This document shows positions 36,334 through 49,400 of a stretch of DNA of 64,000 bases, one piece after another; positions within the stretch are counted from its first letter, which is position 1; the number at the start of each line of letters is the position of its first letter. The stretch covers positions 40,645,467-40,709,466 of the forward strand of contig OX359281.1 of NCBI GenBank assembly GCA_947179155.2, read 5' to 3'. Source of the stretch: Hedera helix (lineage: Eukaryota > Streptophyta > Magnoliopsida > Apiales > Araliaceae). The notes beneath the pieces were generated by a model that saw only the letters and a list, made by a program, of their open reading frames with translations, was not told where the DNA came from and did no database searches. The position numbers and the translations under genes are program-made.

Positions 36334-37436
36334 TCAGCTGGATCCATATCTTGGATTTCGAATCAAACTCTTCCCCCTCATTAAAAAGCGTCTTACTGCA
36401 CTAACAACCGGAAGAGGATTTTCTACGTGGGCAGCATGTCCGCAGTTGCGAATTTCCACCGCTTCACGAGCTGCCAAGTTCCCTTTGCTACTTACGGAAC
36501 ACATTTCCTGAGCAATTCTCTTGAACTTGTCATCTCTCTCTCCATAAATGATCACAAGGGGTAGATTGCAGTGCTTTAGGTCTTCCCACAGTGGCCTGGC
36601 ATGCCAAATGAAACAATAAAAAAAAAAACACACTTCGTTATATGTAATATATTGACTTCTGCTGATACAAAGAGAGTTTTAGAAATATACAAACTTACGG
36701 CTGTCTTCCAACACTTAAATCCGAGAGAACTTTTGCAAGAGCACGAACATCATCATGCTTCAAGCGGCTGGTAACTATCTGCTTAAATTTTGGATGGCCT
36801 CTTAAGCTGTAAAATATATAAAAAGTAATTGGGCAGTTAAAAAAAGAGTAGAATCTGAAATCTGGGCATAACTAAAGCCATGGAGAAGCCCATTATTACC
36901 TATTCCACAGTTCTCCAGCGTACCAAGTGTCGAGAAAGAGCTCTAACCCATGTGCAACAAGTGAGCATGCCCTGGAATCGTCTTTAACCCTCCGGATCTT
37001 TCTAGCTAAGCCATCTTTCAACCCAGGGCTTCCAGATATAATGACAGCTCCTTCAACCTTCCATAAAAAATATTACAATTTCATTCACTGCTTGATCTAC
37101 CCTGCTCAAGTAAACATCTAATGTATCCTCCGTTACCTTATCACTGCATCTCAGGGACATGTATAGAGCAATCCTGGCCCCCATTGAGTATCCAACTAAC
37201 GTAACTTTTCCTGGGGTGATAGAACAAAGCAACTTGCATAGTATATCTGCAACTACCTCAATTGAGAAACAAGGTTCTTCTGCTGGCCCATTTCCAGTCT
37301 GATCTTGCATCTTTGATCTTCCATGACCAGGGAGGTCAACCGCAATACACCTTGCACATCCTGAGATGGCCTTCATGATAGGAATCCAGTCTTCACTAGT
37401 TCCAAGGAAGCCATGAAGAAACATGACGACATTATT
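36334..37436 (-). other. PHYLLO module 4: MenH (SHCHC synthase), exons 25-28
   Basis: Alpha/beta hydrolase domain, about residues 1427-1701. It starts MFLHGFLGTSEDW, has the nucleophile elbow GYSMGAR (Ser about 1510), the acidic-residue region IIYGERDDKF and the catalytic His in NCGHAAHVENP. It eliminates pyruvate from SEPHCHC. The order MenD-MenC-MenH is the standard plant order. Confidence 0.95.
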
Positions 37437-40400
37437 CTGAATCGCCATAATCATGGATGAGCAAGCAAGTAAATATGGGGGCATAACTTTAAGGAGCCAA
37501 ATTCAGTATTCCTAAGCTATTATAAGCTAAGACTAGCAATTCATTAGCAGATTAGATATTTCCATGGGTTTAGATGTGAAAAACCTAGATCTTCCATTCA
37601 GCATGAATATCTCAAGTAATATGTAACACACTACGAGAATTACTAATAGTGCAATAATTTAGATACATGTACCCATCTTTAACCGTGTAACCATAAATCT
37701 ATTGATTTTATATGACTTATTACTACCCCTTATTATTACTATTACCACTTTATTCATACATGGAGTCGGGGGAAAACGGAATTTTTTTATTTTATAAATG
37801 GGCATGCTGGATCATACTTTTATCTTTATATACAGATAGATTGACCAGTAGATTCACACCCGAGATCTTTTTACAGATAGTAGTGTTATATCGACTGTAG
37901 CCCAATTGAGCATATTCAAAATTGTCACATGTACAAGTTTTGGGTATGTCCTAGTTCTCCGGAGGCAGATTCAGCAGAATGGATTAATGGTTGTGATACT
38001 TCTTGAAAACAAAGAACTAAAATTATATCGATAATTTAAAATAATAATAAAAAAAAAATCTTACATCAGCAATTTGTCCAATCTCTTGGACATTGATGGA
38101 TATTGATAAACCCTCTAGATCAACTGTTAACTGATACTTATGAACTTGTTCCCCAGTATTCTTGCAAATGATGGAATTCTGATTGATTTGAAAATTTTGC
38201 AAGAGGTGACCAGCATCAGCAACAGAGGCTTCCATAAAGCCACTATATGGATTACGACCAATACTAAGATGCTCATTGGTTACATCTTCTTTTAACCAGC
38301 GGTAAGTTCCAAGACCATGTGCTACAGGTACTGCTGGTTCCTTGTTCATCACTTCACATATATCTGCATTATGCAACTCAAGATAGCAAGAAAACTGAAT
38401 ATAAGCTGACAAACCAAGGCCACTTTCAAATGCAGCGCTGACAACAGCCATCTTCCCCTGATGCTGAGCCCATTGTGCAATCATTGCCGCATTTTCAAAG
38501 CCCCCAACAACACTTGGTTTGATGACCTGGAAGAACAGTTATTACAACCCAAATCAGGTTCTACCAAATGATATTCCGATGACCGAAAGAGCTCTATAAA
38601 TAAACTTCCATGTCATGAGATACTAAGGCCACAGAACTTCAATTTATAGTGGTTGAGAATATATCAAACTTGCTGAACTCTCTGTCTATTTTTAAAAATT
38701 TTAATTTTTTCAATTTTATTTTTGTGTTTATAATTTCATGTTTCTGATGAAAAAGTGTAACTCTTCATCTTACATAAAAAGCATTATAACTTTAGGTATT
38801 ATATTTAGACAAACTACTTTCACCATATTGTTAGAAGCCTAACTTGAAGCAAGTTTAATTGCTGAGAACAGTAATATACAGTTTGTATAATGTGTAAGAA
38901 ATATATACATTTATACACAACATTCTTCTGCTTAGACAGTTCTATATACTAGTAACTTATGTTTGTACCATCTAACTGGGCTAGTTTCCGCACAGTAATA
39001 GATTTTATATTGTTTTTTAAAAGTCAATATTTTTAATAGATACCAACAAGAATGGTCATATAATCATCTTATATTTTATATACTGAGGTATCTTAATTGG
39101 AAAGTAATAGAAATTTATGTTTCCTTACAACAGCAACTATTCCTGTGTGACTGAACTTTTCAAGAGTTCCGAGAGGATTTCCCTGAATGTTGTCAATGGT
39201 TTCATCAAGTGCTACAGGTAAGCCAGTTTCTTCACAAAACTTAATTAGATCATCTTCATCTCTAACAGGCTCCTGAAAATTATGGAAATATTAGTAGTTA
39301 ATTAATTAAAGGAACATAAACCAGAGTACCTGACTGAATACTTGATCTAGTAATATACAAACACTGTAAGCTTTCATCAAAAGAATTAAGACCTTTAAAC
39401 TTCCTAGCAAAAATATAGATAATACGTTTCCGGTACCAATACCTAGAACTGTATATTCATTGGCAGTTGAGACCAAAGATGGAGACTCAGAAAGATCCAC
39501 AGGCATACCTCAATATACTGAAGCCCACAGTCCTTCACAGAAGAGCCAAATTGAATTGCGTCTTCATAGGCCCACTTTTGATTTGCATCAGCACGCAGCT
39601 CAATCTGGCTCCCAACTTTCTTTCTTACTTCTTTTATGACAGCAGCATCTTCACTGGGATCTGCTCTACGTCCAACCTGTAGGGGGATATACCACTAGTT
39701 ACTTCTTCACATTTTCTGGCGTGATTGTAGGATGATAAGAAATAATCAATTTTTTTCAAAAAAAAAATGGTCCATAGATTTATTTTGGAACAAATTTATT
39801 TGCCGCAACAGCAACAATATAAGCTTACTTTTAACTTAAGTGCAGTAAATCCTTCTTTGACAAGTTCATTGGCAACATGAGCTACCTCTGCTGGAGTTCC
39901 ATTAGTGTCAATAAGAGCACATACTCGAACATTTAATGACCTTGGAGACGTTTGTTCTTCATTATATGTTGGTGGATAGAGTATATTCAACAAACTGGAA
40001 CCTTCTGCAGCTGCAATAGCATTGAGTATGGCCATCTCCAAACCACATCGGACACTCGGAAAGATTGAACCTGGCTATAGCTCAAGGAAGAAAAGCATAA
40101 GAAACTCAAGTATTGAAAGATAGCAAATTTTAGAAGATAATCCAGAACCTAGAATCTAGGCATACTCAGATCGCATATATAGAATCAAGATGGATAGACA
40201 TACCGAGATTCCTAAACTGTTCCATATCCAAGAAGTAAACGAGCCTTTTAGAAGTGGAAGCATAAAACTAATATTTGCTCCTTCCATGACATTAATAAGA
40301 TATCGAAGTTGGTCTTCCACATCTAACAACTTTTCTTTGTGAATTTCAAGAGGTGCAACCTGTTCAAGATACAATATATAAAAGAAACAAGGAAAAGTAT

Positions 40401-43400
40401 TCTGTTTCCAGAAAAGTGTGCATACAATGGAATAGAATAGAAACATGAATATAAGAAGAAAACAAGGATAAAAGGGGTGAAGGCAAAAAATACAGGTACC
40501 GACAGCCAGTGATTGACAAACAAGTTTTCCCCCCTTTCCCAAATGGATATTATCACCATGTTTGATAGTAAAGAATAACCGTATCTTCCCTCTGAAAGGT
40601 GATGTTTTCAACAGCTAGCCTCTATTGATCCGCTAATGCATATAAAAAGGCAATGAATATGAAAATCCCTTTCCTGGTGCCAAATCTAGCTCACGCCAAT
40701 GAGAGAATCAGTGTTGCAAGTGCTATAAATTATTGATATAGCAAGAGAATTATTATCATTGGGGGCAGCCATACAATTGTATAAGACCTACTTGGCAAGA
40801 ATCAGAAACATAATAAAGATTTTATTTTAATTTTTTATATGGGTAAGATAACAAAATTATAAAGCTTGCCAATTAATTAGAAAGAAAAAGAAAAAAAACT
40901 TTGACCAAGAGAAGATTTGATGCAATGACTATTCTGTTCGGCTAGGTGAAAACTCCAAATTCTAAAATGTAGAAACAAAGCCACTGAACCCAAGATAAGG
41001 TAATCATTTACAATAAAGAATACAAAACTATAAGATCTGTAATGTATTTATGGTCAACAAAAAGTAAAATAGCACCATGATAGAAGGGCATCAAGCATGA
41101 CCTTCTGCTGACCTTCTGCTGACCATCCCTTTCATCTACACAGAAACAAGTAAATGGAGAATACAATCAAACATAAGCTTACCTCGCCAAATCCAACACT
41201 TCCATTTTCAAGAGACAAAGCCAAAACAAATCCTTCTCTATAAAATGTGGTACTGTCGTAACTGATGGGAGATGATGTAGGTGGAGCACAGAGCCTAACT
41301 CTGTTAATGCAAAAACGAAAAAGTGGTGATAAACATTTAAGATTCAATTATACGTTCCACAATCTTTGGTTTTTTTTACAATTTTTATTCTGCTTATCAT
41401 AGATGACTCACCTATATAAAGAGTACTCCATCTTGCAAATTTTGCAATATGTGAAACCTCGCAAGACAGATTCTGAAATTGAAAGCCTTGACAGGATTTT
41501 TAAGGAATGATCTGCAGCTTGAGATGCAAATTTTCTCAATTTACTGAGAAGAGGAACAACTTGCGTTAGAAAAGCACACGATGAGCTATCGATTTAGAAC
41601 CACAATTGAAGCAAGCAGAAGCAGATTACCTATGGAAAACTGCATTGCCTTCAATACAGCTCTCAACTTCTATGACACTATCAAGGTCTTCATGCTGGGA
41701 TGTGACCAAAGCATCTTGCAGTTCCCTTTTTGTGTGGACGTGTACATGTTTCACACTGCACACAGAACAATTTGCTTTAAAAAGAACAAAATCATTATTA
41801 TTAGCATGTTGAAAATTAAAAATAACATATTAATCATGAAAGAGAGAAGGGATGGAAAATGACTCCTCTTACTCCAGTAAGGTAGCAAACAAAATTACGC
41901 CTCTTCACTTGACAACCCAACCGTATGAATGCAAAAAGCTCACTTGACAACTCTACCGTACGAATGCAAAGAGCATGTAAATTTTCATATGATTTGGTGA
42001 TATGTGTCAACAACTTTATAGTATAGAAAATAACAAATTTGAGCTGTCGAAAAGCATACTCATTTTACATGGCTATAATAATGGCGCTCCAGCAATTCAA
42101 ATCAAGTAAAAGTTTACATACACCCATATTTTTGAAATGATCTTTGCATCCACGCAGTTGGATTGTTAATGAATGCCCAAAATGATGTAGTTTTCGTTAC
42201 TTCCTTGACAGAGTAAGGAACGGAGTCACTTATTCCCTTTCACCCATAATGAAAAATATATGTAGCAGTCTTCTGGGAAAAACACAATGGCATAGTAATA
42301 AATTTATACACATGATCTGTTGCTTTTAGCAAATCACTATCACAACTTAATTTGCAAGTGTCATTTGTTCGTGCGCAAGAGAAAACTTCGTTGTACAATG
42401 TTAAACAAATTGTTGGCAAAACTAACAAATATCCCACAAGTTGGCAGCTTTTACTTGTTAACCCATTGAACTTTTAAAAAATGCAATTAGGCAATTAAAA
42501 TAATTAAAAAATTGCAATTGGGCGATTCTGTTAAAAAACTTAAACTTCCGTCTAAATTGACTTCACATTTTCCTACGTGGTAGCATAGAAAAAATAAAAA
42601 GTATAGAGATGATGAAGTGGCTTATCCAGCTAGTTTTAGAGGCTATGAAAGATAGCAGCCACGTAAGTGCAGAAGGAAAAAATCCCCATTTATCTGGAAA
42701 AAAAGAAAAGAAAAAAGTATTCATGCTCTTGCAGCAGCCATTGAAGAAGAGTGTTCAGAGATCGACACTTGGGATGGTCTACTCCTTACACACTGTCAAC
42801 CACCATCATCATAGTTACCACAATCATAACCCATTTCCATCGTAGATGGTTCATCAGAAGAAAAGTTCCTTGATGCCGCCCTCTTTCAGTACTCAACCAC
42901 CATCATCACATTGCTGGAGCACCCAAATTTCAAACCTTTCTAATTTATCACCAGAAAAAGGTACGTTTCCATTGGTGTGTTGGTGTTGGTCTCTATTTGA
43001 GTATACTGATGTAAATTTTGTAGATCTGACGGTGTAAGTTGTGGTGGTGATGGTGTTGATGGCGAAAATGTATACATGAGGAAGATAGGAGAAAACCCAA
43101 TTTATTTATGACAAATTTGTATACATAAAGAAGAGAGAAGTAGACCCAATGTGTTCAAATGCAAGAAGAAGAAGAACAAGAAGAAGGGGAGGAGAGAGAA
43201 AGAAAAGATCGGGAAGAGAGAGAAAGGGAAGATCCAGAGGAAAAAGGGCAAGAGAAAGAAAGGAAAGATTAGGAAAAAGAAGGGAAAGAGAGAGAAAGCC
43301 ATGCCCTATTTTTTTTCTATTTTTAGCCACTAATTACGATTGATTTTTTTTTTTGGCTGCCACATAGGAAAAAAATTAGACAGCCGTTTGATTATTTTAA

Positions 43401-46400
43401 CAGAATTGCCTAATAACAAATTTTTAATTAATTTAGTTGTCTAATTGCATTTTTTTAAACTTCAATGGGCTAACAGTATGTGGGGTATTTGTTAGTTTTG
43501 CCAAAAAGAAAACTACTGCATACATCTTACTTAGCATTTCTTTTATAAAGGATTACACAGTAATTCTTAGATCCCATACTACCCCACATCAGATGGTTGA
43601 AAAAGTGATTATTGCTACTGGCTGTATAACTTGTTTTTAGCTCTGGACAAAAGATGGGAAATTTTGGATGTATGCATGTCAACATCTTATAGCGGGTAGT
43701 AATTATAAGGTTTTCATGTCTTATTGTGTTAGTATGGGACTGCATTCATGTTGAGTATTCGAACATTCAAACTGAATGGCAGTACTTTGAAGTCCCTAAA
43801 AAGCAGACTTATTTATGGAAAATACATTGTTATGAGAGTACAGTCACTCACAGAAAGATGCAAGTCATACTTAAAAATCATCTATCTAACTAGAAAGAAA
43901 AGCATAATACACAAATAACTACTACTAGCCAAAGTTCTTACCCATGAGCCACACAAAGGTTCTGAATCGACACATTATGAGAAGTGTAGAAAAACTGATC
44001 TAATACTTTTTGTTCCGTTCTATCTGCAACAGGAAGGAGACTGAAGATTGCGCCACCGTGATTGTTTATCACAAGAATAGTAATCGGTTTTCGTGATATC
44101 CTAAACATGACGGTGAACAAATAAGTCAATACGACCTTTGCTATTATATAAACACTAGAGATACTAAAATAATATACCATGTAGTAAGGAAATTGAGAGT
44201 ATGCTGCTTATCAAATAACCACCAGTTTTAATATGCTAAAATAAAGGAGTAAAATGCACAGGTAACCAGGAGGAAAGGGACAGGGTTTAAAATGTGACAT
44301 CGATCTGTTTCTGGCGATTCAACACTTGGCTTTCCCCAATAATTACTGATTGCCATTTACACTCATGAACATAAGAAGGTCATTAAGTAACCATAATTGA
44401 GAAAGAGACCAAGTATCAAACAACCTCCCTTCACGCATAGTAGATAGAAGTTACAAACTAAATTTGTGCAGAACCAACGGGTTGTATGTCTTTTTTCCTT
44501 GAAAGTATTTTCTTTATTGGTCCATGAACATACAAAGAATAACGTTACAACACAAAAGTACAAAAAAACACCAAAAAGAGAAAAGAGAAAAAGAGGAGAG
44601 AGAAAGAGAGGATGCACAGAATGACCAACAGGATAAAATGGACAATTAATTACCTTTGTTTTAATACTGCCAATCCATTTGTATCGTGAAGAAAAGAAAC
44701 ATCCCCAACCACACAAATTACCTGAACATAATTTTAGGAGTACGAACCAATGTAAAGCCATCCAAACAAGAAATTCACCAATTAACTTGAGGTAAGTAAC
44801 CAAAATTTTACATAAATAATTTTGAAGTGCTCACTCGTTTGTTGCATCCCACAGCAAATCCAACAGCGGTACTAAGCAGACCATCAATACCACTAGCTCC
44901 CCTGTTCCCGGACACCAATATCCCATGACATTCTAATCCTGAGTTTAACAGCATAGCATTACTATGTGTACATTTTGTCCAGTTACATCCATACATGTCC
45001 GCATCACGAATTGCCATGCTGTTTCCAACAAATATGGCAGATCCACAGTGAATACCCTCAAGAAGAACACGTGCCACATAAGGTTCAGTCAAGGAGTACT
45101 CTGAACGAGTTAAAAAAGAAATTTCCCAGGAAACCTACAGAATAGGGAGAAAAGTTAATTACAAAAACATGAATAGAGAGCATGAGACAAATCTAAAATC
45201 TCAAGCTGCAAGCAGCAGGACCAACCAAACACCATTCTTGGAGTAGGGCATACAAATATTATATACAAAATCCACAATTAGTCTCTAAGCTAACTGGGAA
45301 ATATCCAATGAAATTTACTTAACAAGCCAATACCATCTACAGCCTACACAAAATAGCATTAAATAAATAAGCAGGTAACTGTTGCAGAATGCATTTGCAT
45401 TGCGATAAAATGAATGAGATGCACAGAATAAACGCCAAAATCACCTCGATAAAATCTTCTGTAAAAACTGATGATTAAGATATATGATTATATTCTAACA
45501 ACAGTCCGACTTGATAATCTATGTATATTAAGATCATTACTATCTTGTCTATATAATGCATGATTCCTACCACTTCATGAAACCAAAAGAGCTATAGCTG
45601 TACCACTTAGTTTAACCATTTTAAAAAGCTACCAGTCTCACAAGGATCATCAATAAGAGAAAAAGTGGGCTAATTCTCAAACTTGATACCCCTATCCTAA
45701 TTGTCTTTCTACCAAATCCATTAGCCTGTCAAGTATCTTGAATGTCATTTCTCTTGGCACGGAATAATGAGGGTTATGACGTACATGCTTTTAAAACTAT
45801 ATATGTCGTATAGTTTATGCAATACCCATAGTGTTGCACAGATCTCATTTACAGTTAATGGGTAAGAACAATCACAACCTATTCACTAATAGAGATTAGA
45901 TCAAACAAACATAGATTAAGGAAATTGCAAAAGAGTTATGTTCCATGGAGCCACTAACTTTGAAATTAAAAAAAAAAAATATCTGCCAGAGATAAAATCT
46001 CGAGACGCCATCTCTTCAGAATATTTTGAACCCAATTCACATGCTTAACTCCTTAGGTTGTAAAAGATATAACATGGGTAAGAAAGAAAAGAACCTAATG
46101 CATCTTGAATTTCTAACCAGATTGAATTAATAGAAGAGTAAATTAAAACTAAGTACATCTGCAAGTTAAATGTTCAATATATGTTGCAATGGCATAGATT
46201 CAACTAGAAACCCAAGTTGATACAATCCTACCAAATATGTCAGAGGTCAGACACAAATGGCCTAGAATGAAAAGCATGTTCCTGTTGAAATATGATAAAT
46301 TGAATACGCAAGCTAGCGGAGGCACAAATTGTCAAATTACTGGATTTAAATAAACAAGCAAATCTGGGAAATAGATACCATTGTGTCTATTGCCTGTAGA

Positions 46401-49400
46401 AAACCAGTCCATTTACTGCTGACCCCCTGTATTGAAGCTTTAAGCATACAGTTAGTAAATTGAGCAACAGAACTCTGAACCCTATGTGTTACGATGTGTA
46501 AAGGATCATGACGATTTGGATGCTTGTCGACCAGTATATATGAGCATGGGAAACTATCTTCTAGCATTTGGGAAATGCGCTTGCTTGTAATCCTGCTTCC
46601 AATCTGTTATAGTAATAATCAAAAGTTAGGCAAAAAGAACTAATATATAGTTAACCAGCACAGACTAAACGTAAACATCATTGAGCGTATTGATAAAGGA
46701 GAAATTTTTTATTTATTACAAGAATCACATGCCTCAGCAGTATTTTACTGTCAGATATTATACTCAAATACTTAAGGTGGGAAAAAAAATTCAACCCTAC
46801 AGCAATAAAAGATGTTACAAAAACTATATTTGTTAAACTAGAGTAACATTTATCCATTTGATTAGCCCAAGTAACAAAGTACATTATTTTAACAATACAC
46901 AAGACAACCTGATGCAAAGTTTACCAGTTAATTTATTGAAAAGGCCCTTCATGATAGGTTAAGAAAATATCATCCAAAGATTAGAGCAAATGATACTAAA
47001 ATATTGGAACATTGTTCCTTGATCATGCTTTTATCTTAAGAAAATATTAGTTCAAATGACCAATACTTATCATTGAAATTTGAATAGACTTAACATAAAA
47101 TTGTTTTAAATTAACAGAGAAGTTTTAGAGAAACGCTTCAATTAGTTAAAGAAAACCATGGGAAATTGTTCGGAGGTTCTCTTCAATAGTTCTGGAACAA
47201 CTGGAAATGATTGCTACATGTAGGATCTTCTATGGTTCATACTGCTGTGTTTTTCTTTAAAATTTCACCATGATTTCTTCTAGATTGGCTAATACATATA
47301 ATTTAGAGAGTTTCTCAATGAATCCCCTAAGTTAAGAATTCAATTTACAACATAGAAAAGCAGGAAAACACTGAAAATACGATAAAAAAGTTTGATTCCT
47401 TTTTGTTTGGTCCGTGTTTTCATAGTAACTTAGGAACGCGCTATCCTCTACCATATCTCTAACTTCTTAATTTCACCTCACATTTGGACAGTTTGAACCA
47501 CCACTTCACAATGCCTGAACATTATTGGCAATTTGAGCTAGGTTTATGTTTTCTGATATCTAAAGAGATGTCTAAATGTGCATAAAAATAAGCCCACACA
47601 TTGCTTCAGTACAAAAGTGCATACATTAAACCCACAAAAATCCTAACAAGCCAACAGCTAACCAGAAACACAAAAAGGAGTCAGCATTTGAATGGATATC
47701 CTAGACCCAGAAAAGTCAGAGTGTAACAGAAGTCCAATACAAGTGCAATTTGAGCTGGATACAAAGTCTAATAGCATCTCTATCAGCTCACTGTTGTAGT
47801 GCAGTTTACAGCAGATGCTAGAAAACTAAAAGCATTCATCACATAATTCTTTGAAATCAATACCTAACTGTCATCAGGACAAACCAATTTTACCCAGGAC
47901 TTCTTCAACATTTCTAGCCCTCTGTTTAGAATAACTGAGGGAAAGAAAATAAAAATTTAAAGGAAAGATCATTCTGTTACTGAGAAAAGTTGATTCTTTT
48001 TCCTCACATCTTTACCTGCAGTTTAGGAATTTTGGCTTTTTTATTCTAGTTTCCACTGCTTCTATCATAATTTGTCTCCTTGCAGTTTCCAAAGAAAGCA
48101 AAGAAAAGAACTTGATAAAAAAAAAACAATTTTTTAGTAACTTCGTGCTTAGAAAGTTCCAAAATAGCAACCAAATAGTTCCACTAAAGGAATATCTACA
48201 CTTTAACAGACTTGGAAAAGACCAAAGTATACCTGAAAAATGACACATCCATATAAAAAATGAATACCTGAACAATTACATCAGCATGTGCCCAATCCCG
48301 GACTGCATTTGATAGTAGAGAATGATCAAGATGATCAACAAAAATAAAATTTTCTCTGATATCAGAAAATGAACTCATATACTTCCTCAATCGTAAACCT
48401 GACAAGATGTCAGCTACAACTGGCCATAGGAGGTGTTTAGCCAAGAGAAGTGCAGCCCATATGTCATCCTCGGTATGAATCGCCCCAAGTAATAAAACCC
48501 CTTTTTTCGACCCCTTAACCACTTTTAGAATCTCTATCATATGGCCCTGTGACTCATTATGTGCAAAAGAATGTTGCAGTTGGATATAGTTTGTAAATGG
48601 GTCAGCACTTGACATCCAAAAATCTAATCCTTCCAAACAACTTAGCATCCACTTTTTGTGACTGTTATCCAGCGGTTCCCTAAAAGGACAATTGATATGA
48701 ACAGGTCCATATGGTGAGGAAGTTGCCCAATATACAGCAGAGTCAAGTGTAGTAAGTACCATCCTTGCAGGTATGATATCTGTCGGTGCTGGAAGACCAT
48801 AGAAGTGCCTCACAAATTGACTAAAATGGTTGACCTAGCATACAAAGAAAAAGAAAATTATTTGTACAAAAGCAATTAACTATCGAGCAAAAGATTACAC
48901 TATACTTATAGAGAGTAATTGTTACTGAATTGAGCAAGATTATCTGTACGTTTACAGATGAGTTTTGAACAGGTGTACCAAACATACAACTAGACAAACA
49001 AAAACTTGTACAAAAGAAATAATTCTTATGAAAACACCCATGAACCCTAAAGTTAAATCCCTGACTTCAATACTCAAATCATTCATGATACGGCTCCTAA
49101 ACCACCAGATTTATAGTAGATGTAAGTTATAACCACCAGGGCCTGACCTCCTGCCCGGATTAATGGCACAATCACCAGCTGTGTCATATTGGTCCACCCA
49201 TAAATCATGACAAGTTATTGGTATTATTGGAAGTAGTGAGTAGAGTTAAGACATAGTTATCAGAATCAATCCTGGGCTTCAGACCCATCACACCACGATG
49301 GCCTATTCGTCTGATACCATTTTTAACAACCCAGACCAGACCTCTATACCAGATCAGGACATAAACCACTAGCTAAGTCATCTTGGCACACTACAAGCTA

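Noticed and set aside
43102..43343. Open frames rich in Lys/Arg/Glu or Leu/Phe near 43.2 kb on both strands
   Set aside because: They arise from a polypurine tract inside a transposon; the translations are low complexity.
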